Both the position numbers and the translations under genes were made by a program. A model generated the notes under the pieces. The model had not been told where the DNA came from, ran no database searches, and saw only the letters and a program-made list of their open reading frames with translations. Below, piece after piece: positions 1 through 8,408 of a DNA stretch of 64,000 bases. Source of the DNA: Ramlibacter cellulosilyticus. Its GTDB lineage: Bacteria; Pseudomonadota; Gammaproteobacteria; Burkholderiales; Burkholderiaceae_C. Position 1 is the stretch's first letter. Every line of letters begins with the position of its first letter. The stretch covers positions 1 to 64,000 of the forward strand of contig NZ_JACORT010000011.1 of the NCBI RefSeq assembly GCF_014297465.1, read 5' to 3'.

Positions 1-1866
1 CACGCCGAAACGGATGTCGTCCTCGTACGTCGCACCCGCACCCGGCAGCGGATCGCGGAACTCCGCCGCGCCCGCCACGAGGTAGTGCCAGAACGGGTTC
101 ACGCCGCCGTCGCGGATGTCGCGGTACTCCGCGAGGTAGCCCTTCGTGTCGAACGCGTCGGACGGGTTGCGCCCTTCGCGCCACCCTCGCTCGCAGTAGT
201 GCCGCACCGGGTCTTCCGGCGGCGGTTGCAGGTCCGGGTTCATCGCTCGGTAATAGTCCGCGTCGAACTGCCCGGAGTGGCGGATCAGCTCGATCTCAGC
301 GGCGAGGGCCGCCTCCCGCGCTCGCCGCTCGCCGCCGTCGCCGTCCCCCTGGCCTCCGCCGCGATGCGCCTGGCGGCGCGCCGTCACGATGGAATGGAAC
401 AGCGGGTTCACGCCCGCCTCCCGCACGTCGGCATGGACCTCGAGGTAGTGCCGGGTGCTGAACCGCGGAGAAGGATCGCGCCCCTCGCGCCAGCCGCGCT
501 CGCAGTAGTGGCGCACGGCGTCGGCCGACGAACCGAGGTCGGCATGCATGCCGCGGTAATAGGCCTCGTCGAACTGGCCGGATGCCCGGATCACCTGCAC
601 CTCCGCGTCCAGCGCATCCGGTTCTTCCCCCGGCCCCGTCGCCACGGGCCACGGCAGGGGCTGCCTCTGTTCCGCCGCACCGGCCGCGATGTAGTGCACG
701 AAGGGATTCATCCCGGCTTCCCGGATGTCCGCGTAGGTCGCGAGATAGTGCCGCGTGCTGAAGGCGGGGGACGGGTCGCGCCCCTCCCGCCAGCCGACCT
801 GGCAATAGTGGGCGATGGCGTCCGCCTCCGGCGGCAAGTCGGGATTGGCGGTCCGATAGAACGCTTCGTCGAACTGGCCGGACGCGCGCAGCAGGGCCGC
901 GTCGGCCGCCACGATGTTGCGGCGCGCGTCGCGCAGGCGTCCGCCCAGCGCCCGGACGCCGGAGCGCATGCTGCGCGCGGCGGACATCGTCTTGCGCGCA
1001 GGCGCCATCAGGCGCCACGAGGGGGACCGCAGCAGCTCCTCCAGCCGCGCCTCCATGGCTTCTTCGGTGCTGCGGCTTTCCCGCAGCTGCAGCGCGTGGG
1101 CGACCAGGAGGCGCCGCAGGGCCGCCTCGCGCCCTTCCCGCCGGCCGATCTCGTTCCGGGCGTCCGCCAGCTCCTGCCGCAGCGCGGCGATCTCCTTCTC
1201 GCGCACGACCACGGCTTCCTGGTCGGGGCTGAGGAAGGCGGGGCGCGTCTCCACACCCGTGCGGGAGTCGTAGCCGCTGGAATACACGGCCAGGGAGTCC
1301 AGCATGCGCCGTGGATACGCCCCCGCGTGCTGCCTGTCCTTCACGTAGACGGCCACGTAGTCGTGCCAGGCACCGCCGCTTTCGTAGCTGTCGGGCGAGC
1401 GCTCGCCCACGAAGGACTCCAGCAGCATCGTGGTCTGCCCGTTGCGGGCCGCCCAGGCCTCGAGCGCACGGCCCGCGTCCGGATAGAAGCGCCAGCAATC
1501 CACGGGATAGCGGTGGATGGTGCCGTTGCTGGGAACGTTGATGTACAGCAGCCCCTGCGGCTTGAGCACCCGCAGCATCTCGAGGAACACGAGCCAGAAG
1601 AACTGCGAGTGCTCGAAGCACGAGCTGCAGACGATGACGTCCAGGCTCTCGTCCGCGAAGGGCAGCCGGTACGGGTCCTCCAGCACGATGTCGACGCCCT
1701 TGCCTGCGACGAAGTCGACGCCGACATAGCCGAGGTGCGGCGGCAGCACGTCGCGCAGCGAACCATTGACGTTCTGCGCGCCGACATCGTGGACCACGGC
1801 TCCCTGCAGCGTGGAGCAGTAGGCCTCGTAGAACAGCTTGCCGAAATTCAGGGCGGAGGGATGCAT
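1..1866 (-). CDS. Methyltransferase with C-terminal tandem repeats (3' end outside window)
   Basis: At least 622 residues stay open to the left edge, so the C-terminus is missing. Residues about 20-160 look like a class I SAM-dependent methyltransferase: the nucleotide-binding VHDVGA segment, then FEHSQFF and LKPQGLLYINVPS, as in methyltransferases of polysaccharide loci. Residues about 205-250 are charged and coiled-coil-like. From residue 328 three copies of a ~70-residue module follow (SGQFDEAFYR, then HYC..GWREGRDPS, then YLATYADIREAGMNPF). Modules of this kind are known as C-terminal additions on polysaccharide glycosyltransferases. The ATG at 1864-1866 has GGAAA upstream and lies 75 bases after the epimerase gene on the same strand. 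I infer that it modifies or caps the exported glycan; the acceptor is unknown. Confidence 0.8.
   Translation of the reverse strand, partial: MHPSALNFGKLFYEAYCSTLQGAVVHDVGAQNVNGSLRDVLPPHLGYVGVDFVAGKGVDIVLEDPYRLPFADESLDVIVCSSCFEHSQFFWLVFLEMLRVLKPQGLLYINVPSNGTIHRYPVDCWRFYPDAGRALEAWAARNGQTTMLLESFVGERSPDSYESGGAWHDYVAVYVKDRQHAGAYPRRMLDSLAVYSSGYDSRTGVETRPAFLSPDQEAVVVREKEIAALRQELADARNEIGRREGREAALRRLLVAHALQLRESRSTEEAMEARLEELLRSPSWRLMAPARKTMSAARSMRSGVRALGGRLRDARRNIVAADAALLRASGQFDEAFYRTANPDLPPEADAIAHYCQVGWREGRDPSPAFSTRHYLATYADIREAGMNPFVHYIAAGAAEQRQPLPWPVATGPGEEPDALDAEVQVIRASGQFDEAYYRGMHADLGSSADAVRHYCERGWREGRDPSPRFSTRHYLEVHADVREAGVNPLFHSIVTARRQAHRGGGQGDGDGGERRAREAALAAEIELIRHSGQFDADYYRAMNPDLQPPPEDPVRHYCERGWREGRNPSDAFDTKGYLAEYRDIRDGGVNPFWHYLVAGAAEFRDPLPGAGATYEDDIRFGV
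61..885 (-). repeat. Three tandem in-frame protein repeats
   Basis: Within the methyltransferase gene, units begin at about 885, 585 and 279 (minus strand), a period of 300-306 bases. Each encodes SGQFD, then a Y-rich stretch, HYC, GWREGR-(D/N)-PS, a second short YL...Y-(A/R)-D-(I/V)-R element and (G/A)-G-(M/V)-N-P. The units differ most in the linkers, one of which is Gly/Asp-rich (about 300-360). More units may lie beyond the left edge. Confidence 0.85.
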
Positions 1867-1941
1867 GGGTCTTGGTTTCCTTGTCGGCTGCCCGCCTGGG
1901 CAGCCCAGCGGCGGTGCCGCGCGCGGGCGGCACCGGCCTTG

Positions 1942-2868
1942 CTAGCGTGCGATGGCTGCGGCCGTCATGCGCAGGCCCTCGGCGAGCCCGATCGCCGGGC
2001 TCCAGCCCAGTTCGGCGCGCGCCAGCGAATTGTCCAGGACGCTGACCGGCACGTCGAAATTGCGGCCGGGCAGGTACTGCCGCGCCAAGGGCCGCCCGGT
2101 CTCGGCCTCGATGGCTGCCGCGAGTTCGTTCAGGCTCACGCCGTGGCCCGAGCCGATGTTGAACACCTGGTGGGCGCCCTCGTAACGCAGCGCACAGGCG
2201 AATGCGGTCGCCACGTCGTTCACGTGCAGGTAGTCGCGCGTGACGGAGCCGTCGCCCCAGATCTCCACCGCCTCGCCGCGCAGCGCCCGGTGCAGGAAGG
2301 CCGCCACGGCGCCCTGCGCGGTGTCGATCCGCTGCAGTCCCCCGTAGGGATTGGCGATGCGCAGCGACACCGGCCGCAGGCCATGCAGGCGGCCGAACAG
2401 GTACAGGTATTTCTCGATCGCCAGCTTGGTGATGCCGTAGGAGACCTCCGGCTGCGTGGGATGGTCTTCCCGGATCGGCACGGACCTCGGGATGCCGTAC
2501 ACCGTGCCGCCCGAGGAGGCATACACGATCCTGCGGACCTGCTTGTCGACCATGAGCGAGAGCAGCCGGAGGGTCGCGACCAGGTTGGTCTCGACGTCGT
2601 GGATCGGCGCCTCGTTGGAGTTCTTCGGCAACGTCGTGGAAACGAGGTGCACGACGGCGTCGACGCCCTCGAGCGCCGCACCCAGTGCCGCACCATCCTG
2701 GAAGTCGCCCGCGACCCAGGCCAGGCCGGTGGCCTGGACGAGCGGCCGCGGCACCTTGACGCCGGGGCGGTCGAAGCCGCGCACCAGCCATCCTTCGGCA
2801 AGGAGCCGCTCCGTGACCGACGCGCCGATGAAGCCGCCGGCGCCGAGCACGAGGCAGGTGCGCGTCAT
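1942..2868 (-). CDS. NAD-dependent sugar epimerase/dehydratase
   Basis: 308 residues, the usual length for the extended short-chain dehydrogenase family (UDP-glucose 4-epimerase-like). The Rossmann glycine motif GAGGFIG is at residues 9-15. An SSGGTVYG segment carries the active-site serine/threonine, and YGITK supplies the catalytic Tyr and Lys. A C-terminal substrate region follows (WGDGSVTRDYLHVND, NIGSG). It probably interconverts or dehydrates a nucleotide sugar for the polysaccharide made by this operon. The start codon overlaps the glycosyltransferase stop as ATGA, so the two are likely translationally coupled. Substrate specificity cannot be read from the sequence. Confidence 0.9.
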   Translation of the reverse strand: MTRTCLVLGAGGFIGASVTERLLAEGWLVRGFDRPGVKVPRPLVQATGLAWVAGDFQDGAALGAALEGVDAVVHLVSTTLPKNSNEAPIHDVETNLVATLRLLSLMVDKQVRRIVYASSGGTVYGIPRSVPIREDHPTQPEVSYGITKLAIEKYLYLFGRLHGLRPVSLRIANPYGGLQRIDTAQGAVAAFLHRALRGEAVEIWGDGSVTRDYLHVNDVATAFACALRYEGAHQVFNIGSGHGVSLNELAAAIEAETGRPLARQYLPGRNFDVPVSVLDNSLARAELGWSPAIGLAEGLRMTAAAIAR

Positions 2869-5153
2869 GGCGTCACCTCCGGCCGCCCCGCGGCGGCGAC
2901 TTCCTGGTACACGCTTTCATACTTGACCACCATGACCTCCGGGTCGAACTTGCGCACGGCATGGGGCACCTGGTCCCGCATGCGCCCGTACGCGACGCTG
3001 TCGTTTGCGACGCCCGCCACCACCGTGGCCAGCCTGTCGATGTCGATCGAGAAATCCTCGAGATCGAAGAGTGCGCCGGCGAGGCCGTCGCGGCCTTCCA
3101 GCATCCTGGGAATCTCCCCGATCCGGCTGGCGATCACCGGCCGGCCTGCCCAGAGGGAGTCGATCACCACCAGCGGCGCGCTTTCCCCCGGGAACCGCGA
3201 AGGCAGGAAACCCATGTCGGCCATCGCGAAATAGTCACGGATGTTCGGCCGGAAGCCGAGGAAGTGGATCGTCCCGCTCTCGTGCACGGGTTTCAGGCGG
3301 TCGTACTCCTCGCCCTCGCCGATCAGCACCAGGTGGATCGTGCGCGCGCTGCGCTGCTGCGCCTTGGTCACCGCGAGGATCGCCTCCTCCCAGCCCTTCT
3401 CCCGCAGCGCCCGCGAGACGAGGCACAGGACGAAGTCGCCCTCGCCGATGCCGAGCGTCGCCCGGTCGACGGGATGGATGTCCTTCGGCTCCAGCGCGTT
3501 GTCGATGCGGGTGAAGCCCTTGCGCGCGCGGAAGTCCGCGCTGAACGGGCGCAGGTTCTTCTCCGCCGTGTAGACCACGCGGTCGATGCGCCGCTCCATC
3601 TTCGGCAGCAGCTCCGCGAATGCCTGCGGCGCCATCATCTCGTACATGCCGTGCAGGGTCACGACCTGCCGCACGCCCGGCTGGCGCGCGAGGAAGTCCG
3701 CCAGCACGCTGTCCGACCAGGCGTGGTGCGAGTGGGCCACTTCGATGCCCAGGTCCTCGCACAGGGCGCCGACCTTGCCGAGCGCATCGAGTTCGAACAG
3801 GGGCACGTCGGCGCGCAGCATGCGCCGCACGCCCGGCTCCGTGGGCGAGTAGCGGAAGTTCAGGAAGCTCACCGCCTGCCCGCGCCGCTTCAACTGGTTC
3901 GCCAGCGTGATCGGGAAGGTTTCACCGCCGCCCGCGATCAGCGCGAAGCCGACCATGAGGATGTTGGGTTGGCGCGGCCCCGCGGCCGCGCGGGCGCGGT
4001 CCAGGCTGTAGAGGCGATCGAACGCCGGCCGGGTGTCGAAGCCGCGGAGGGAACACCAGTCCTGGTAGGCGGCGTCGCGGTTCGCCTGCAGCACGCCGTC
4101 GCCGAGCCGGTAGAGGCGCAGGAGTTCGGTCGCGACCGTTTCGAGCTCCTGGTAATAGGTATCGCGCTTGCGAGTCGCGAAAGCGGTGCCCCGATCGTGC
4201 TGGCGGTAGTAGTTCTTCGTGGCGGGGCTGTAGCCCACCAGGCCGCCGCGCACGAGGTGCAGGTAGAAGATCCAGTCGCCGCACAGGCGCAGGTCGCGCC
4301 ACTTCGCGTCCTGCAGCAGGGGCAGGCTTCCGGGGTGCCGGAACAAGGCGCTGCTGACGTTGGGCACGATGTTCTTCACGCCCCAGGCCTGGTTCACCAG
4401 AGCGTGCGCGGAGCGGATGAAGGGCTTGTTCGCCAGTCCGGGGAGGCGCTCGGCCATCAGCCGCTCCATCGGCCACACGACCGTGCCCGCGTCGTCGACG
4501 AAGTCCGTGCGCGCGAAGGCGAGCATCACTGCCTCGTTGCGGAAGTAGCGCACCAGCTCGGCCAGGAAGTTGGGCTCGCAGTAGTCGTCGCTTTCCGCGA
4601 TCCACACCAGTTCGCCCGTGGCGAGCTCCAGCGCACGTGCCCACTGGTGGAACACGCCGCCGGAATTCACCTCGTTGAAGCACGTGCGCGTGTTGCCCGC
4701 ATGGCGGCGCGCGTAGTCGAGCAGGATCTCGCGGCTGTCGTCGCTGGAGCAGTCGTCCAGAAGGATGACTTCGACGTTGCCGTAGGTCTGGGCATAGATC
4801 GAGTCGAGGCGCCGGCGCAGGTAGGGCGCGTGGTTGTAGTTCGGCACGATCACCGAGACCCGGGGCGCGAAACCGGCATCCGGCTCCGGCACCGCACCGT
4901 ACAACGCATCGGCGGTGCCGGCGAATCCACCGGGAGCGCGCGCCGCGGCCGCGACTTCGATCATCACGCGGGCGCGCCGCCGCAGGCCTGCCCAGCCCTC
5001 GTGCCGCAGCACGCGCCAGGCCTTGCCGGCGACCAGCCGCAACGATCCGTAATAGGAGATCGCGCGCCCCAGGCCGGCGAGCGCCGGGAACGGCCTGCTC
5101 GCCGCGCGCGCGATGCGCCAGGCTCCGCGACGCAGGACCGAAGCGCCCCTCAC
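2865..5153 (-). CDS. Two-domain glycosyltransferase (GT2 + GT4)
   Basis: 762 residues. A positively charged N-terminal stretch of ~90 residues precedes a GT2 domain (from about residue 95) with RVSVIVPNYNH, LLDDCSSDDS and the acceptor region WIAESDDY. A second domain (about residue 385 onward) is GT-B/GT4-like: PNILMVGFALIAGGGE, SHHAWSD, VLIGEGEEYDRL, FLGFRPNI and ESAPLVVIDSL. It probably adds two sugars to the growing polysaccharide on the cytoplasmic side of the inner membrane. I chose the GTG at 5151-5153 because it overlaps the wzt stop as GTGA and has GGAGAG upstream; a longer reading would run through most of wzt. It ends in ATGA overlap with the epimerase. Confidence 0.88.
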   Translation of the reverse strand: MRGASVLRRGAWRIARAASRPFPALAGLGRAISYYGSLRLVAGKAWRVLRHEGWAGLRRRARVMIEVAAAARAPGGFAGTADALYGAVPEPDAGFAPRVSVIVPNYNHAPYLRRRLDSIYAQTYGNVEVILLDDCSSDDSREILLDYARRHAGNTRTCFNEVNSGGVFHQWARALELATGELVWIAESDDYCEPNFLAELVRYFRNEAVMLAFARTDFVDDAGTVVWPMERLMAERLPGLANKPFIRSAHALVNQAWGVKNIVPNVSSALFRHPGSLPLLQDAKWRDLRLCGDWIFYLHLVRGGLVGYSPATKNYYRQHDRGTAFATRKRDTYYQELETVATELLRLYRLGDGVLQANRDAAYQDWCSLRGFDTRPAFDRLYSLDRARAAAGPRQPNILMVGFALIAGGGETFPITLANQLKRRGQAVSFLNFRYSPTEPGVRRMLRADVPLFELDALGKVGALCEDLGIEVAHSHHAWSDSVLADFLARQPGVRQVVTLHGMYEMMAPQAFAELLPKMERRIDRVVYTAEKNLRPFSADFRARKGFTRIDNALEPKDIHPVDRATLGIGEGDFVLCLVSRALREKGWEEAILAVTKAQQRSARTIHLVLIGEGEEYDRLKPVHESGTIHFLGFRPNIRDYFAMADMGFLPSRFPGESAPLVVIDSLWAGRPVIASRIGEIPRMLEGRDGLAGALFDLEDFSIDIDRLATVVAGVANDSVAYGRMRDQVPHAVRKFDPEVMVVKYESVYQEVAAAGRPEVTP

Positions 5154-6580
5154 GAGCGCTCTCCGGCGCCGGCCTCGGCCGCCACGGGAGCAGGCTCCGT
5201 CATGCCGAGGCGGATGTCGATCATCGGGATGCCGATGAGCCCCGTGGCGATCGCGTCGTGGTGCGCACGCACGACGATCGCATCGTGGATCCAATGCAGC
5301 TGGCGGTGGTCGGCCTGCGTGCCCTCCGCCAGTGCCACCTGGAACACGTAGTCGCCCTGCGCCAGCCAGGGCATGTAGAACTCGAATTCGGCGCCGAAGC
5401 TCGCGCCGGCCTTCACGTGCAGCGGCTTGCCCTGCCACGCCAGGTAGCTGTTGTCGCCGAACACGTTCTGCCCCAGGCGGTCGCGCAGCATGAAGCCGAA
5501 GATCGGGCTGCGCACCGGGACGTGGGCCTGCGCCTCGATGCGCATCGTCACCCGCTCGCCGCCGACGACCCAGCTCAGGGGCTCGCCATTGGAGTCCAGC
5601 AGGCGCGCGTTGGTGATCGTCGCGTCCTTGCCGCCGAATTCCGCGTCCTTGCGCTCCTCGAACCGGAACACTTCCAGGTCGTTGCGCAGGTTGCTGGCGT
5701 TCAGGAAGTCCGCGCGCTGGTCGCGCCAGGCGAGCCCGGGCTGCCGCAGGCGCTCGATGCGCTCTGCGTCGATGGTTTCCACCGCGACCGCGGGCTGCTT
5801 CTGCGCCTGCGCATCGAGCGCGCTGAAGAGGTCCTCGAGGTACGCCTCGCAGACTTCCTTGGCCGAGCCCTGCTGCTGCACGCGGCCGGACTGCAGCCAG
5901 ATCGCGCGGTCGCAGATGTTCATCACCGACGCGGAATCGTGGCTCACGTACAGCAGCGTCCCCTGCTCGCGGAACTTGCGGATGAAGCGCATGCACTTCT
6001 GCACGAAGAGCGCGTCCCCGACGGCGAGCGCCTCATCGATGACGAGGATCTCGGCGTCCACGTGCGCGATCACCGCGAACGCGAGCCGCACGAACATGCC
6101 GCTGGAGTACATCTTCACCGGCTGCTCGAGGAAGTCGCCGATGTCGGCGAAGGCCGCGATCGAATCGAAGCGTGCCTCGACCTGCTCGCGCGACAGCCCG
6201 AGCAGCGCCGCGTTCATGTAGACGTTCTCGCGGCCGGTGAATTCGGGATTGAAGCCCGCGCCCAGCTCCAGCAGCGCCGCCACGCGGCCGGACGTTTCCA
6301 CCGTGCCGGTGGTGGGACTCAGCGTCCCGCACAGCACCTGCAGCAGCGTCGACTTGCCGGAGCCGTTGCGGCCGATGATGCCGATCGCCTCGCCGCGCCG
6401 CAGTTCGAACGACACGTCGCGCAGGGCCCAGAAGTCGCGGTAGTAGTCCTTGTGCCCCAGCCCCGCGAGCCGGCGCATGCGCGGCAGCATGAACTGCTTG
6501 AGGCGGTCACGGGGCGTGTCGTAGATGTGGTAGCACTTGCCCACCTCCTGCACGCGGACGGCGAAGTCGCTAGAGGACAT
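5150..6580 (-). CDS. wzt: Polysaccharide ABC transporter ATP-binding protein (Wzt type)
   Basis: 476 residues. The ABC domain has Walker A GRNGSGKST, the YSSGMFVRLAFA signature, Walker B ILVIDEALAVGD and the H-loop YVSHDS. It is followed by a ~170-residue C-terminal beta domain typical of Wzt proteins that recognise the O-antigen end (GFMLRDRLGQNVFG and later elements). With the permease encoded just upstream it forms the ATP-driven exporter of a lipid-linked polysaccharide. The ATG at 6578-6580 is preferred because AAGGGG lies just upstream; it overlaps the permease end by 11 bases. The large C-terminal domain suggests a specific glycan terminus is needed for export, which fits the methyltransferase at the end of the operon (inference). 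Confidence 0.93.
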   Translation of the reverse strand: MSSSDFAVRVQEVGKCYHIYDTPRDRLKQFMLPRMRRLAGLGHKDYYRDFWALRDVSFELRRGEAIGIIGRNGSGKSTLLQVLCGTLSPTTGTVETSGRVAALLELGAGFNPEFTGRENVYMNAALLGLSREQVEARFDSIAAFADIGDFLEQPVKMYSSGMFVRLAFAVIAHVDAEILVIDEALAVGDALFVQKCMRFIRKFREQGTLLYVSHDSASVMNICDRAIWLQSGRVQQQGSAKEVCEAYLEDLFSALDAQAQKQPAVAVETIDAERIERLRQPGLAWRDQRADFLNASNLRNDLEVFRFEERKDAEFGGKDATITNARLLDSNGEPLSWVVGGERVTMRIEAQAHVPVRSPIFGFMLRDRLGQNVFGDNSYLAWQGKPLHVKAGASFGAEFEFYMPWLAQGDYVFQVALAEGTQADHRQLHWIHDAIVVRAHHDAIATGLIGIPMIDIRLGMTEPAPVAAEAGAGERS

Positions 6581-7406
6581 CCGCGAACCCCTTCCGCGTC
6601 TTCTGGAACCAGGCATACCCGATCCACGCGAACACGCAGGCGCCGACGCTGTACAGGGCCCAGCCCTGGAGGTCCGGCCGCTGGCCGAAGACCATCACGG
6701 CCCGCGCCTGCTCGATCACGAACGTCAGCGGATTCACGTGCATCCAGGGGCGGAACGCTTCCGGCACGGCGCTGATCGGGAAGAACACGGGGGACAGGAA
6801 CAGCAGGACGGTGGTGAGCAGGCCCACCACCTGGCCGACGTCGCGCATGTACACGCCCAGGGACGCGAGGAACCACGCGACACCGAGCGTGAGCAGCAGC
6901 AGGGGCGCGACGACGAGCGGGAAGAAGATCGCGGTCCAGGGGATGGAGCCCGTCGCCACGAGGACGCCACCCAGCAGTACGAGGAAGCTCACGGCCGCGT
7001 GGAACAGGGCCGCCCCCGCCGTGATCACGGGCAGCACTTCGAGCGGGAAGACGACGCGCTTGACGTAGTTGGCGTTGCCGATGACCAGCGTGGGCGCGCG
7101 GTTCACCACCTCGGCGAACAGGCCGTGCACGATGAGTCCGGAAAACAGCAGGATGGCGAACTGGCCGTGCCCGTCGCCGGCTGCCGGGCCGCCGGACCAG
7201 CGCGCCTTCAGCACCACGGAGAAGACGAAGGTGTAGACCACGAGCATCAGCAGCGGGGTCAGCAGCGACCACAGCAGGCCCATCACCGAACCGCGGTAGC
7301 GCCCCACGACCTCGCGCTTCACCATCGCGGCGATCAGCTCGCGGTTGCTCCAGACACTCCTGGCCAGCGCCGCCGGCGAGGTGCGTGCTGCCGCATGAGG
7401 GTTCAA
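6570..7406 (-). CDS. wzm: Polysaccharide ABC transporter permease (Wzm type)
   Basis: 278 residues with about six hydrophobic segments, the size and layout of the ABC-2 type permeases of O-antigen and capsule export. The N-terminal KREVVGRYRGSVMGLLWSLL segment matches the family's amphipathic start and first transmembrane helix. I chose TTG at 7404-7406: it overlaps the rfbC stop as TTGA and has GGAGGT 7 bases upstream, and the only downstream ATG would delete conserved N-terminal residues. It pairs with the ATPase encoded immediately downstream. Confidence 0.9.
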   Translation of the reverse strand: MNPHAAARTSPAALARSVWSNRELIAAMVKREVVGRYRGSVMGLLWSLLTPLLMLVVYTFVFSVVLKARWSGGPAAGDGHGQFAILLFSGLIVHGLFAEVVNRAPTLVIGNANYVKRVVFPLEVLPVITAGAALFHAAVSFLVLLGGVLVATGSIPWTAIFFPLVVAPLLLLTLGVAWFLASLGVYMRDVGQVVGLLTTVLLFLSPVFFPISAVPEAFRPWMHVNPLTFVIEQARAVMVFGQRPDLQGWALYSVGACVFAWIGYAWFQKTRKGFADVL

Positions 7407-7948
7407 GCGAAGACCTCCGCCTCGCGCAGCGACGCCGCCGCGCTGTCCTTCGCCGAGAGCACCGGCACCAGGCCCGCGGGCCACTCGATGCCGATCTCCG
7501 GGTCGTTCCAGGCGATGGAGCGCTCGTGCTGCGGCGCGTAGTAGTCCGTCGTCTTGTAGAGGAAGTCGGCGGTCTCGCTGAGGACGACGAAGCCGTGCGC
7601 GAAGCCCGGCGGGATCCACAGCTGCTTGCCGCCTTCGGCGGTCAGCTCGACCCCGACCCACTGGCCGAAGGTGGGGGAGCTCCGCCGCACGTCGACCGCC
7701 ACGTCGTAGACGGCACCGCTGACGACCCGCACGAGCTTGCCCTGCGTCTGCGCCACCTGGTAGTGCAGGCCGCGCAGGACGCCCTTGGCGCTGCGGCTGT
7801 GGTTGTCCTGCACGAACTCGTAGTGGCGCCCGACGGCCGCGTCGAAGGTCTTCTGGTTGAAGCTCTCCAGGAAGAAGCCGCGTGCGTCGCCGAACACCTT
7901 GGGCTCGAGGATGAGGACGTCGGGAAGCCGGGTGGGGGTCACTTTCAT
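7403..7948 (-). CDS. rfbC: dTDP-4-dehydrorhamnose 3,5-epimerase
   Basis: 181 residues, the normal length of RmlC/RfbC, which epimerises C3 and C5 of dTDP-4-keto-6-deoxyglucose on the way to dTDP-L-rhamnose. The RGLHYQ segment carries the catalytic histidine, and QLWIPPGFAHGF and KTTDYYAPQHER are family hallmarks. It is the first gene of the polysaccharide operon in this window; GAGGA lies about 9 bases before the ATG. The rmlA, rmlB and rmlD partners are not here, so they must be encoded elsewhere if rhamnose is made. Confidence 0.94.
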   Translation of the reverse strand: MKVTPTRLPDVLILEPKVFGDARGFFLESFNQKTFDAAVGRHYEFVQDNHSRSAKGVLRGLHYQVAQTQGKLVRVVSGAVYDVAVDVRRSSPTFGQWVGVELTAEGGKQLWIPPGFAHGFVVLSETADFLYKTTDYYAPQHERSIAWNDPEIGIEWPAGLVPVLSAKDSAAASLREAEVFA

Positions 7949-8174
7949 GGGGCTGGGTCCTCGCCGCGCGCGCTGGACGCGCCGGACGGGAAAGGGGCGC
8001 CGATGCTGCAGTCGTCGCCGGTCACGGAAATCATGGGGATGGACACACCGCCCCTCGATGCAGGGCGGCCGCAAATTATCCCATGGGCTGCCGCGCTGGC
8101 CGCTCGGCTGTTCGGGGGAAGGCGCCCGTGCCGAGGCCGTCCGATACAACTGCAAAGTGGCAGGCGCAGATGAG
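7949..8174. other. Non-coding gap between rfbC and tRNA-Phe
   Basis: About 230 bases with no convincing gene on either strand. It should hold the promoter of the polysaccharide operon (minus strand), but I could not pick a clear -35/-10 pair. I see no direct repeat of the tRNA 3' end that would mark an integration site. Confidence 0.5.
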
Positions 8175-8207
8175 GAAACGCCCCCGGAACCGAAGGTTGC
8201 GGGGGCG
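8175..8207 (-). terminator. Terminator after tRNA-Phe
   Basis: The arms CGCCCCCG...CGGGGGCG form a strong GC stem with an inner CAACC/GGTT pairing, followed on the minus strand by a short TTT run. It lies 9 bases after the tRNA 3' end and would separate tRNA transcription from rfbC. Confidence 0.65.
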
Positions 8208-8215
8208 CTGGGATC

Positions 8216-8291
8216 TGGTGGCCTGGGGCGGAATCGAACCACCGACACGCGGATTTTCAATCCGCTGCTCTACCAACTGAGCTACCGGGCC
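8216..8291 (-). tRNA. tRNA-Phe (GAA)
   Basis: 76 bases with an encoded CCA. The anticodon stem GCGGA/TCCGC encloses TTGAAAA, giving anticodon GAA. The T-arm GGTGG-TTCGATT-CCGCC is intact. The acceptor strands GGCCCGG and CCAGGCC leave a C-A mismatch at pair 5-68, which is unusual. An extended -10 promoter lies just upstream. Confidence 0.96.
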
Positions 8292-8303
8292 GTGAGAGGG
8301 GAG

Positions 8304-8312
8304 ATTATAGCA
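8304..8312 (-). promoter_or_regulatory. Extended -10 promoter of tRNA-Phe
   Basis: On the minus strand this reads TGC-TATAAT, a perfect -10 hexamer with the TGn extension, ending 12 bases before the tRNA 5' end. No good -35 hexamer is seen at the usual distance, as expected for extended -10 promoters. Confidence 0.7.
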
Positions 8313-8378
8313 GGGAGAAGAGAGCCTTCTCCGAGCAGAGCGCGCGAAGCTCGAATGCCGTGCGTGCCCCCACCCCGA

Positions 8379-8398
8379 CCCTCCCCCGAAGGGGAGGG
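8379..8398 (-). terminator. UUCG-type hairpin after the response regulator gene
   Basis: The 8-bp arms CCCTCCCC and GGGGAGGG flank a tetraloop that reads TTCG on the minus strand. It starts 11 bases after the response-regulator stop. There is no T run, so it may be a transcript-end stabiliser or a dispersed GC hairpin rather than a classical terminator. Confidence 0.45.
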
Positions 8399-8408
8399 AG
8401 CCAAGGCA

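Noticed and set aside
85-3234. 1049-codon open frame on the plus strand opposite the polysaccharide genes
   Set aside because: It is antisense to the methyltransferase, epimerase and glycosyltransferase genes, which have clear motifs; its translation is Arg/Val/His-rich without a domain, as expected of a GC-rich mirror frame.
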